DNA from: Ignavibacteriales bacterium
GTDB lineage: Bacteria > Bacteroidota > Ignavibacteria > Ignavibacteriales > Melioribacteraceae
Reading direction: 5' to 3'
DNA: 64,000 bases
NCBI GenBank assembly: GCA_021740915.1
Contig: JAIOYW010000005.1
Coordinates: forward strand, 1 to 64,000
A program made the translations under genes and the position numbers. The notes under the pieces were generated by a model. That model saw nothing but the letters and a program-made list of their open reading frames with translations, was not told where the DNA came from and did no database searches. Positions 1 to 7,867 of this stretch are shown here, one piece after another (the first letter of the stretch is position 1; each line of letters opens with the position of its first letter).

Positions 1-476
1 CGCCCTATCCTGCCGGCTCCAACGATACCTACCTGTCTGCCGGATAGCCCGAGCCCGGTAAATAGATCTGGACGCCAGCCCCGGAATTTACCCCGGCGGA
101 GATAATTTTCAGAAGCAGGTAAATGTCTCATACATGCAAATGTAAGTGCAACCGCCAGTTCAGCAGTAGCTTCAGTCAGGACGTCAGGAGTATTCGTAAT
201 AATTATTCCCCTATCTGCTGCTGCTTTTATATCGATATTATTATACCCTACGGCATAATTTGCAATTATTTCAAGTTGAGGGGAAGATTCAATAACATCT
301 CCGTCCACCGGATCACTCAGTAGAGAAATCAGAGCAGCTTTATCCCTGATGTGCAATTGAAGTTCAGACTTAGTGATTTGTCTGTCCCCCGGGAATATTT
401 CAACATTAAATCCATTCTGTCCCAGTAACTTGTCCACATCCCCAGGTAATGCCGCTGTTATCAGAACTTTTTTCAT
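1..476 (-). CDS. D-isomer-specific 2-hydroxyacid dehydrogenase, 5' part
   Basis: Only the first 158 residues are inside the window; the gene runs off the left edge. The reading frame starts at the ATG at 476, one base after the stop of the upstream spmAB-like gene (TGATATG), so the two are probably co-transcribed and perhaps translationally coupled. Seen: the catalytic-domain stretch ANYAVGYNNIDI, then TPDVLTEATAELAVAL, and the start of the Rossmann fold GRQVGIVGAGRIGR (GxGxxG) just at the edge. This order is typical of NAD(P)-dependent glyoxylate/hydroxypyruvate reductases and other D-2-hydroxyacid dehydrogenases. The catalytic Arg, Glu and His lie outside the window, so the substrate cannot be narrowed. 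Confidence 0.88.
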   Translation of the reverse strand, partial: MKKVLITAALPGDVDKLLGQNGFNVEIFPGDRQITKSELQLHIRDKAALISLLSDPVDGDVIESSPQLEIIANYAVGYNNIDIKAAADRGIIITNTPDVLTEATAELAVALTFACMRHLPASENYLRRGKFRGWRPDLFTGLGLSGRQVGIVGAGRIG

Positions 477-477
477 A

Positions 478-2112
478 TCAGGGCAGGAATAATTGTCTCA
501 CAATAAACACTGCTGCAATTATACCGGCGATATCAGCCAGAAGCCCGGCTGCAAGCGCATGTCTTGTTTTTTTGATATTGATGCTGCCGAAATAAACTGC
601 AAGTACATAGAATGTTGTTTCAGTACTTCCAAAGAAAGTTGAAACCATTATCCCAATAAAAGAATCCGGTCCGTGGACGGCAATTATTTCAGCCATAATT
701 CCAAGTGAACCGCTTCCGGAAAGCGGACGCATGAGTGCCATTGGCAAAGCTTCAGCGGGCATACCAATTAATTCAGTAAACGGCTGCAGGATAATTATCA
801 AAAAATCCATTCCTCCTCCAGCCCGGAAAATTCCAATCGCTACAAGCATTGCAACAAGGTAAGGAATTATTCGGATGGCTACATTAAATCCCTCTTTAGC
901 CCCCTCAACAAACACTTCATAAATCTTTACTTTTTTAACAGCGCCATATGTTATGAAAACAAAAATCAACATCGGTATTGCAAGGATCGAAATAATCTGT
1001 ATCACTGTTCTCAAGGTCTCAATAGAAATGCTGCTTAAGCCGGATCTGATGAGCCCAAAACCACCAACAAAATAAATGGCAATAAGAATGGCTGCCGCCG
1101 CAAAGATTTTCATTATACCTTTCAATGAGAAACCGCTCAGAATTTCAGATACCGGTTTTTTAAGAGGAAATTTCTCAAATATTTTTGCTGCAGTAATCCC
1201 GACAGTTGTAGCACATATGGCTCCAAACATCGAAGTCCCGATAATAATAGCGGGATCTGAACTGCCGGCTGACGCGCGTACGGCGATTGCTGTGGCTGGA
1301 ATCATTGTAAGCCCGGCAGTATTGATTGCCAGAAAAGTGCACATAGAATTGGTTGCAGTATCTTTTTTATCATTCAAAGTGTTGAGCTCTTCCATCGCTT
1401 TAAGCCCGAAAGGAGTAGCTGCGTTCCCAAGTCCAAGCATATTCGCCGAGATATTCATTATCATTGAGCCCATTGCAGGATGATCATATGGAACTTCAGG
1501 AAATAACTTTTTTGTAATTGGTCTCACAGCCCGGGCTATCAGATTAATGAGTCCGGCTTCCTCAGCTACTTTCATTACTCCAAGCCATAATGCCATTATC
1601 CCGATAAGTCCCAATGCAATTTCAACAGCGGTTCCGGCGTAATCAAGAGCAGAATTTGTTACTTCTTTCATTTTGATGAAAGAAATTTCTTCTAATGAGA
1701 GCTTTCCTGAGATTATGCCTGATGAATCGTGTCTGATCTCTGAAATACTGCCCATCAGATCATTATCCTTCCCGCTAACCTGTGCCATTTTTTTCCATAT
1801 AGCTGGAGTGGTATTACCGGTAAACATATAAACATTGATCTTTGAACCCGCCGAGTCGTATGACCAGGTTACATCATGGGTAATATCGCTTGTGGTTTTC
1901 TCGGAATAGAAATCATTAAATGCTGAGGATTTGACGGCAAGCACTGCATCGTGAATGCCGGTTTTGTTGGTGTTTTCACTGTCCTTGAGAATTAAATGAA
2001 CAGCTAATTTGTCACCATTACGGTATTTGTTTTCAACTTTATCGCTTATGTCGGTTGTAATAGCGATGCCGATTCCCAGTATAATGAGAGCCAGCCAGAC
2101 GTAATTGAGCAT
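478..2112 (-). CDS. Fused SpmA/SpmB-type nucleoside recognition (Gate) membrane protein
   Basis: A 544-residue polytopic protein. Residues about 3-22 form one hydrophobic segment, followed by a hydrophilic, probably extracytoplasmic stretch (about 24-150). Then come two Gate-type halves: a SpmA-like one with ALWLGVMKVAEEAGLI, HPAMGSMIMNISANMLGLGNAATPFG and NSMCTFLAINTAGL, and a SpmB-like one with RPLSGSGSLGIM and STETTFYVLAVYFG. Both signatures match spore maturation proteins A and B, which many non-sporulating Bacteroidota carry as one fused protein; transport substrate and role are unproven. The hydrophilic insertion after the first membrane segment makes it longer than the roughly 410 residues I remember for fused homologues. 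The ATG at 2112 has AGG seven bases upstream. It is first in a pair with the dehydrogenase downstream. Confidence 0.85.
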   Translation of the reverse strand: MLNYVWLALIILGIGIAITTDISDKVENKYRNGDKLAVHLILKDSENTNKTGIHDAVLAVKSSAFNDFYSEKTTSDITHDVTWSYDSAGSKINVYMFTGNTTPAIWKKMAQVSGKDNDLMGSISEIRHDSSGIISGKLSLEEISFIKMKEVTNSALDYAGTAVEIALGLIGIMALWLGVMKVAEEAGLINLIARAVRPITKKLFPEVPYDHPAMGSMIMNISANMLGLGNAATPFGLKAMEELNTLNDKKDTATNSMCTFLAINTAGLTMIPATAIAVRASAGSSDPAIIIGTSMFGAICATTVGITAAKIFEKFPLKKPVSEILSGFSLKGIMKIFAAAAILIAIYFVGGFGLIRSGLSSISIETLRTVIQIISILAIPMLIFVFITYGAVKKVKIYEVFVEGAKEGFNVAIRIIPYLVAMLVAIGIFRAGGGMDFLIIILQPFTELIGMPAEALPMALMRPLSGSGSLGIMAEIIAVHGPDSFIGIMVSTFFGSTETTFYVLAVYFGSINIKKTRHALAAGLLADIAGIIAAVFIVRQLFLP

Positions 2113-2224
2113 AATGAACCTGTATTATTAGCGAAATGCAATTTTTACATCTATCTTTAGATTACTAAATTAGTGTATTCAATTCAAATTACATAATAAA
2201 TAAAGTACTTTAAGGATCAACTCT

Positions 2225-2986
2225 ATGAAAATTGGTTTAATTCAGTACTCGCCTGTATGGGAAAATATTCCCGCGAACCTTTCAAGGGTAGATGAGATAA
2301 TTTCCGATTCAAAAGAGAAATTCGATCTCTTAATACTTCCTGAAATGAGTTTTACAGGATTCACAATGAACCCGGCCGGATTTTACGAAGAAGAAGACGG
2401 CATATCCTTAAATAGAATGATCAGTCTTGCTTCTAAACTCAAATCGAATATCATTTTTGGGAGAATTGAAAAGTATCACGGTAAATTTTATAATGCACTT
2501 ATTCACCTTGATCGTTCCGGACTTATTTTCGCCCGATATTTTAAAGTACACCCCTTTTCTTTTGCTTCTGAAGATAAATACTATTCTGCAGGTGATGAAA
2601 CTGTGATAACAGAAATTGATAAAACCCACACAGGACTTTCCATCTGTTATGATCTGAGATTTCCGGAACTCTATCGCCAATATGCAAAAAAAAAGGCTCA
2701 GGTCATGATCAATATAGCAAATTGGCCAGTAAGACGTATTGAACATTGGAAAGCCTTAAACAAGGCAAGAGCCATCGAAAATCAGTGCTTTTTTATTGGA
2801 GTTAACAGAATTGGCACTGACCCGTTCAATAATTATAACGGTAATAGCTGCGTTTTCGATCCACTGGGTCAGGAATTATTATGTATCCCGGATAATGAAG
2901 GAATTTTCACAGTGGAGATCGATCCTGATTATTCTCAAGAAATAAGGGAAAAACTGCCATTCCTGAATGATATGCGGTTGATTTGA
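2225..2986 (+). CDS. Omega-amidase / Nit2-YafV type carbon-nitrogen hydrolase
   Basis: A complete 253-residue nitrilase-superfamily protein. The Glu-Lys-Cys triad is visible: E40 in LLILPEMSFTGF, K107 in ARYFKVHPFSF, and C141 in GLSICYDLRFPELYR. The motif context and short length fit the omega-amidase group (Nit2/YafV), which hydrolyses alpha-ketoglutaramate or alpha-ketosuccinamate, and fit a cytosolic enzyme because no signal peptide is seen. AAGGA lies eight bases before the ATG. It is divergent from the spmAB-like gene (112 bases between starts). Its last 115 bases reappear, decayed, at 5647-5759, and no terminator is visible directly after its stop; the nearest one sits behind the decayed copy. 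Exact substrate is inferred from family only. Confidence 0.88.
   Translation: MKIGLIQYSPVWENIPANLSRVDEIISDSKEKFDLLILPEMSFTGFTMNPAGFYEEEDGISLNRMISLASKLKSNIIFGRIEKYHGKFYNALIHLDRSGLIFARYFKVHPFSFASEDKYYSAGDETVITEIDKTHTGLSICYDLRFPELYRQYAKKKAQVMINIANWPVRRIEHWKALNKARAIENQCFFIGVNRIGTDPFNNYNGNSCVFDPLGQELLCIPDNEGIFTVEIDPDYSQEIREKLPFLNDMRLI
2872..2986 (+). repeat. Direct repeat, left copy (intact 3' end of the omega-amidase gene)
   Basis: This 115-base segment is the end of the omega-amidase coding sequence. It matches 5647-5759 at roughly 90 % identity with two single-base deletions in the right copy (counted by eye). Between the copies lies 2.66 kb containing only the C10 protease gene and its flanks. 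Confidence 0.9.
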
Positions 2987-3386
2987 GAATATTTGCTGAA
3001 TTTTTTCAATTTTTGTTTTTTATTATTCAGGACCAAGATGATTTCGCAAATATTCTGAAAGCTTAACGTATTGACTCTGGTCCCAATCTGATAGATATAA
3101 ATACTGATATTTGAATAAAATTGAAGATATTTCCTTTTATTAATTGAATATCAAGTAAATTTTCCGATTATTTCGATTAAGGAATTCAACAAAAACGTTT
3201 GTCAAGACTCTGATTTCAGGATTATTCCGCTCGAGGGAGCACACTGCATTCTCTTACTGTCCCCCGCTTAGACATCACTTTCTTTTTCCCTCTTGACATT
3301 GGGTTTTTCACCCTTTATTTTTAATTATATTATATCTATAACAGTATTATTGAACTTATACATTACCGCTTAGATTAGGAAATTAA
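2987..3386. other. 400-base gap upstream of the C10 protease
   Basis: No coding frame is convincing here. The segment is AT-rich and contains the candidate promoter at 3293-3321. No hairpin with a T-tract follows the omega-amidase stop. Together with the protease gene it forms the unit enclosed by the direct repeats. Confidence 0.6.
3293..3321 (+). promoter_or_regulatory. Candidate promoter of the C10 protease gene
   Basis: TTGACA (3293-3298), a 17-base spacer, and TATTTT (3316-3321). The second box is also close to the Bacteroidota -7 element TAnnTTTG (TATTTTTA here). It lies about 65 bases before the start codon at 3387. Prediction by eye only. Confidence 0.4.
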
Positions 3387-5282
3387 ATGAGACCTAAACT
3401 GTTTTTAATATCTTTTTTTGCTGCGGCATTAATTGCATCTGCCGTAAAAGCACAACTCAATGAATCTAATGCTCTTGCGACAGGGAAAGCGAAAATATTT
3501 CAATTAGAAAAAAATACTGATTTTACGATATCCTGTGCCGAAAAAATTTTTAATGAACAAGGGAATATTCTATTTTTTGTCTTAAGGCTTAAACCAACTG
3601 GTTACGTTGTAGTTTCCGGGCGTGAAGAACTACCTCCTGTAATAGCTTATTCATTTACAGATCAATTCGGCGAATTAAACGATGAAAATATTCTTTTATC
3701 GCTGTTAAAAGTGGATTTGGAATTAAGAACTGGAAATCTAAATTTTATTCCCCAAAAAATGAAAGAAGAAAGAATTGAACAAAGAAATCAGATGTTACAA
3801 GCGGAAAATACAAAAGAATTGCGTCAGGGATTTCACCAATGGCCTCCTGAAGGAACGTCGCCCACAGGCGGATGGCTGAGGTCTAACTGGAAGCAAAGTT
3901 CGCCATATAATAATTTTTGTCCGATCGATCCGGTTACAAATAGCCGCAGCGTCGCAGGCTGCCCTGCTACAGCTATGGCCATGGTCATAAACTTTCAGCA
4001 AACTCTGAATGGAGTATTTTTTTCCGATGCCGACGATTATTACCACCATTATTCCGGCAGAAATTATTGGATAGACAACGATTATATAGCGAGAGGATTC
4101 CCATCCTTTCCGCAATTAAACGATTATTTAACTACTCTTTCAAATCATTATTCAAATAACTTATCAATAACAAACGCTGACAAAGCTGCCTTAACGTTTG
4201 CTTGCGGAATAGCGGCAAAACAAGTTTACACTTCTTCCATATCGGGCACCTTCGGTGTGGATCAGGCTTTTCAGGCTTATTTAAAGTTTAATTTTGAAAA
4301 CAGCAGACTTGTTTACGATGGAGATGGTGAATTATATACCTTAATGGCGCTTAATATACTGGATACTCTGACTGTGCATTTTGCTTCGGTGACTCCCGCC
4401 CAGGATGCTGGGCATAATTTCGTGATCGACGGTTATAATACCGATAATTTTTTTCATATAAATTTCGGCTGGGGAGGCACTTATAACGGATGGTATTTGC
4501 TTCCGGATGAAATTCCTTACGGTTTGACAGTAGTGGAAGGCGCAGTTGTAAACATCGCTCGCCAACCTTTTGAAGCCGATGGCGATAACAAAGCTACTTT
4601 CGCAAGAAGTCTTCAGATTCCTGTTATTGATAAAACCGGAATAATTTATCCTGAGGAAGACGAGGATTGGTACAGAGTATATGCAAACGCAGGAGATATT
4701 ATTCTTATTCAACCGGAGAATATTAGCAACTTTAAAAGCGATGTAAAAGCATGGTTATACGGACCTTCAGATCCGGGCGGAGCTGGCGTTCAATTGACAG
4801 ATTTTATAGCTTCGGGCAATCTGACGGGGAATATTGTTTCAAAGGATATTGAGTACAAGATAACTCAGACCGGCTATTACTTTATCAGAATCGCCGATTG
4901 CGAAAACAAACCGGGAGAGGATGAACGCTGTCCTAAGACAGGAGCTTATCATCTTAATATTTCTTTTTCCCAAACTGACATAACCGAGGTTGCGGCTTCC
5001 GGAAAATTTTCCGCCCCCGAATTATTTGAACTGAAGGATAACTATCCTAATCCGTTTAATCCTTCGACAAACATTTCTTTTAGTCTGCCTGTTGATTGCT
5101 CCGTAAATCTTAAAATATACGACGCTCTGGGAGCTGAAATACTAACTCTTCTTGATGAATTTAAAACATCGGGAAAATATACTGTAAAATTTGACGCTGG
5201 TGAATATACCGGAGGAATCTATTTTTACAAACTAACGGCTGGTGGATTTTCAATGGCAAAAAAAATGATTCTCATTAAATAA
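3387..5282 (+). CDS. Secreted C10 family (streptopain-type) cysteine protease with T9SS C-terminal domain
   Basis: A 631-residue protein: signal peptide 1-22 ending in VKA, then a Spi-type propeptide-like region (about 28-140) with KPTGYVVVSG, then the papain-like C10 catalytic domain (about 145-395). Catalytic residues are visible: C192 in VAGCPATAMA and H343 in DAGHNFVIDGYN, with the Trp of FGWGG at 362. Residues about 397-530 look like a beta-sandwich (PPC-like) spacer. The end (551-631) is the sorting domain beginning DNYPNPFNPSTNISF and ending KKMILIK. Known for the family: zymogens activated by propeptide removal, degrading extracellular proteins. Inference: exported across the outer membrane by T9SS. 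It stands alone inside a direct repeat of its neighbour's 3' end, suggesting arrival by insertion or duplication. Confidence 0.9.
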   Translation: MRPKLFLISFFAAALIASAVKAQLNESNALATGKAKIFQLEKNTDFTISCAEKIFNEQGNILFFVLRLKPTGYVVVSGREELPPVIAYSFTDQFGELNDENILLSLLKVDLELRTGNLNFIPQKMKEERIEQRNQMLQAENTKELRQGFHQWPPEGTSPTGGWLRSNWKQSSPYNNFCPIDPVTNSRSVAGCPATAMAMVINFQQTLNGVFFSDADDYYHHYSGRNYWIDNDYIARGFPSFPQLNDYLTTLSNHYSNNLSITNADKAALTFACGIAAKQVYTSSISGTFGVDQAFQAYLKFNFENSRLVYDGDGELYTLMALNILDTLTVHFASVTPAQDAGHNFVIDGYNTDNFFHINFGWGGTYNGWYLLPDEIPYGLTVVEGAVVNIARQPFEADGDNKATFARSLQIPVIDKTGIIYPEEDEDWYRVYANAGDIILIQPENISNFKSDVKAWLYGPSDPGGAGVQLTDFIASGNLTGNIVSKDIEYKITQTGYYFIRIADCENKPGEDERCPKTGAYHLNISFSQTDITEVAASGKFSAPELFELKDNYPNPFNPSTNISFSLPVDCSVNLKIYDALGAEILTLLDEFKTSGKYTVKFDAGEYTGGIYFYKLTAGGFSMAKKMILIK

Positions 5283-5646
5283 TGCTAAGAAATGATTTTC
5301 GCCATGAATAAGTCTGTAATATAATTTGTATGTATGGAATAAATAGTAATAAAGATTAAATAAACTTAAAAGCCTGCTTGTCTTTGAGCAAAGAATCTCC
5401 GGGGCAGATCCAATAAGTTGTTTTTTGCATTTATATATCTTATTGAGCAACCTGATTTTCTTCTCCAATGTTTCTGATTGATTATTTCTCTTTTCTAACG
5501 TCCCTTAAAATATGGGTTTTCAGAATCCATGTTTTTGATGTTTTTCCGCTCATAAAAAACTTCCTTTTATTAAATTAAAATTAGCCTTTTTCCATTTGCA
5601 GCAGTTCAATAATATCTTATATTATTTAAGGTGACGCCAATGGAAT

Positions 5647-5759
5647 GGAATTATTATATATCCTGGATAAAGAAGAATTTTCACAGGGAGATCGATCCTG
5701 ATTATTCTCAGGAAATAAGGCAAAAACTGCCATTCCTGAATGATATGCGGTTAATCTGA
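5647..5759 (+). pseudogene. Direct repeat, right copy: decayed 3' end of the omega-amidase gene
   Basis: 113 bases aligning with 2872-2986, ending at the equivalent stop codon (TGA, 5757-5759). Two single-base deletions (GGAA to GAA, GTGG to GGG) break the frame, and several substitutions are present, so it is not translated as the C-terminus of a working enzyme. A shared GTTCAATAAT about 43-48 bases upstream in both copies suggests the homology once extended to about 5604. The copy is followed 22 bases later by a hairpin that could have been the original terminator of the gene. Confidence 0.85.
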
Positions 5760-5780
5760 ATCCTGCCTGGCTTTCTCCTT

Positions 5781-5811
5781 AAAACCTTTATTAGTCGAAT
5801 AAAAAGGTTTT
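5781..5811. terminator. Candidate terminator hairpin
   Basis: AAAACCTTTATT pairs with AATAAAAAGGTTTT (two extra A in the right arm, loop AGTCG). It is AU-rich, so weak, but has A and T runs on either side and sits just beyond the stop of the radical SAM gene on the minus strand. Confidence 0.4.
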
Positions 5812-5830
5812 ATTGTGTCTACCCGGATAA

Positions 5831-7315
5831 TCATCTCAAATTAGAGAAACTCTTTTCGAAACGGCCTTTAATAGAACTAAGAAATGAATTGTTATAAATG
5901 AATAATTTTGTCAGGCGAAAAATTATTTCCGGTAAATACCTGATTATATTTATGATAAACCTGTTTTGCAGAGAATATTTTTTTTCCAACTCTCTTGTCA
6001 ACTGAAAAAGTTCAGATGAGGACAAATTAAGTGTGCTGATGTTTGCATGCCAGGTCGAATATTTAGAATAATCATGCTTATTTGTTATTAGTTTTTTTTC
6101 GATCAATTCTTTACGAATAACTGTTCCTGGGAATGGAGTGAGAATACTAAAATATATCTGATCTAATCCTAATTGAGTAGAATACTCAAATTTATCAATT
6201 AATGTCTTTTTTGTCTCTTCTGGTGTCCCGATTATAAAAAGGCCCACAGAAAATATTCTATGTTTTTTTAACTGCAATACAACCGTGCGAATATCATCCG
6301 ATTTGAACTGATTTAATTTACTTAATTTCTGCAGTTCTTCTTCATCGGACGTCTCGATGCCCAATAGAACAACTGAAATTCCTGCTTTCTTCATTTTTGC
6401 CACAATAGTGGGCGATTTCTTCAACCCGCCAATGGAAGCCTGCACGACAAAGGAAAGATTATTCAGTTTAGCATTTATAATAGCATCGCAAAGCTTTTCG
6501 AGTCTTTGCGTATCAATGGTTATATTGTCATCAACGATCAGAACGAATTTAGCACCATGTTTTTGTGTATCTTTAATGTCCTCTATCACTCTCTCAATTT
6601 TATATTTTCTAAAACTTTTTCCATACATTTCAGTAATGCAGCAAAAAGTGCAGTCAAAAACACAACCTCTCGAAGTTTCAACGGCTTCGGTTCTGAATCC
6701 AAAAAGTTTAAAGTTCTTTTTATTAATCCTTGATTGTCGGTCTGGTAATTTTATACGCTCGAGATCAAGAAGAAATCCTTTCTGGTTGTTTATTATTTTG
6801 GAATCGAACTTATAAGAGACGTTGTCAACCAGAACAGGTTCCTGCTTCGAAAAAATGGCTTCAAGTAATTTATTGAAGGTTCTCTCTCCTTCACCCCTAA
6901 TTAAAAAATCAAAATAATCTCCGTCTTTGCTCTCTAATATTTCCTGATAATTAATCGTTGCATGATATCCACCCAACACTGTCACGATATCCGGATTGAA
7001 AGACTTTACAATTTTTACAATTTCAATTGTTGAATAGAATTCGCCTGTTTTACTTGATAGACCCACGATATCGGGCTGATATTCCTTAAGAATATTCAGG
7101 AAATAATTTCTTTTATTGCTGCCTTCGAGTGAAATATTATCCTTGTTTTTTAACTTCCCTTTTGAAACAGAATTAAAAGATAATGTTTTCACCTCATATT
7201 GGGAGCGGTCAATATTGCCAGCTATAGATTCTACACTCAGATTCGGCACATTCAGTAGAAATCGGTCTTTTCCACGAATAATTTGATAGTGTAGTAAGAG
7301 TATTCGTTTTTTCAA
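5831..7315 (-). CDS. B12-binding domain radical SAM protein
   Basis: A 494-residue protein if started at TTG 7315, giving (M)KKRILLLHYQII with AGGA five bases upstream. An in-frame TTG at 7366 would add 17 residues but overlaps a promoter-like box, so I prefer the shorter form. N-terminal half (about 1-185): cobalamin-binding-like Rossmann fold with QPDIVGLSSKTGE and VTVLGGYHATI. Then a radical SAM domain whose cluster motif SRGCVFDCTFCC carries the CX3CX2C cysteines at 218, 222 and 225. This architecture is shared by methyltransferases, cyclases and other radical SAM enzymes acting on lipids, hopanoids or natural products; the substrate cannot be read from sequence. It appears monocistronic, and its codons look more AT-rich than those of the neighbours. 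Confidence 0.85.
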   Translation of the reverse strand: MKKRILLLHYQIIRGKDRFLLNVPNLSVESIAGNIDRSQYEVKTLSFNSVSKGKLKNKDNISLEGSNKRNYFLNILKEYQPDIVGLSSKTGEFYSTIEIVKIVKSFNPDIVTVLGGYHATINYQEILESKDGDYFDFLIRGEGERTFNKLLEAIFSKQEPVLVDNVSYKFDSKIINNQKGFLLDLERIKLPDRQSRINKKNFKLFGFRTEAVETSRGCVFDCTFCCITEMYGKSFRKYKIERVIEDIKDTQKHGAKFVLIVDDNITIDTQRLEKLCDAIINAKLNNLSFVVQASIGGLKKSPTIVAKMKKAGISVVLLGIETSDEEELQKLSKLNQFKSDDIRTVVLQLKKHRIFSVGLFIIGTPEETKKTLIDKFEYSTQLGLDQIYFSILTPFPGTVIRKELIEKKLITNKHDYSKYSTWHANISTLNLSSSELFQLTRELEKKYSLQNRFIINIIRYLPEIIFRLTKLFIYNNSFLSSIKGRFEKSFSNLR

Positions 7316-7363
7316 AACATTCCTGCTTTCATCATAAAGATTGAAGTTTTCGATAAATAAATA

Positions 7364-7371
7364 CAAATTTA
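7364..7371 (-). promoter_or_regulatory. Candidate -7 box of the radical SAM gene
   Basis: On the minus strand this reads TAAATTTG, an exact TAnnTTTG match; 19 bases upstream stands TTTT instead of TTTG. Transcription would start near 7357, about 40 bases before the preferred TTG start. Confidence 0.35.
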
Positions 7372-7816
7372 AATTTTTTGATGAATCCGCAAAAATAAAT
7401 AAAAGCGGATGTTTGTTATGACAAAAAGCCAGACATCTGGCCCTGAAAAAGTAATATTTCAGTCTTTACTCAATTGCCAATCCAGGATGAACTTTGGAAA
7501 TAACTAAATTCTGACAATGTTGGATTAGAATAACATTTTCCAAGAAGTATAATGTCCAAAAATATATTCTTGCAATTCGAAAGCAGGGAAATGATTGCAA
7601 TTCAGCCATTAATCCTTGCGCTTGTTTTCTTGAAAATCAAAAAATTTCTGTGACATATTGTGATCAGTAGATATTGTTAATTTGTTTTTGCATCTTTTCC
7701 GAAAGGAAAGAATAATTCTTTGGCACTTTGAATCACGATCATTTCTTTATACAAAATCCTTCCTGCTGACATACAAAGGCCAATGCCGCGTTTCAATTTC
7801 ACATTTAAAAATAAAA

Positions 7817-7841
7817 GAGGCTGCCTTATTCAGGCAGCCTC
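7817..7841 (-). terminator. Rho-independent terminator of the large T9SS cargo gene
   Basis: A perfect nine-base stem GAGGCTGCC/GGCAGCCTC with a seven-base loop; on the minus strand it is followed by TTTTATTTTT. It lies 27 bases beyond the stop at 7868. The stem sequence recurs, with changes, at 27551 and 43861. Confidence 0.88.
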
Positions 7842-7867
7842 CTATTAAAAAGATATTTCGCAGAATA

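Larger units (their letters stand above)
5283..5830. other. 548-base gap between the C10 protease and the radical SAM gene
   Basis: No gene is supported. Contents: AT-rich sequence without a terminator directly after the protease, then the decayed copy of the omega-amidase 3' end (5647-5759, with weaker similarity possibly back to 5604), then a hairpin at 5781-5811. No tRNA-like fold was seen. Confidence 0.65.
7316..7867. other. 552-base gap between two minus-strand genes
   Basis: No gene is supported. It holds a -7-like box (7364-7371), a perfect 6-base inverted repeat GCCAGA-CA-TCTGGC at 7428-7441 that could be an operator for the radical SAM gene, a hairpin-forming ATCCGC/GCGGAT pair (7384-7389 and 7405-7410), and the terminator at 7817-7841. 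The rest is unremarkable AT-rich DNA. Confidence 0.55.

Noticed and set aside
1076-1483. 135-codon plus-strand frame inside the spmAB-like gene
   Set aside because: It is antisense to a well-supported membrane protein gene and reads as a shadow rich in Ala/Ile.
5250-5468. 72-codon minus-strand frame over the end of the C10 protease
   Set aside because: No SD, low complexity, overlaps the conserved sorting-domain end on the other strand.
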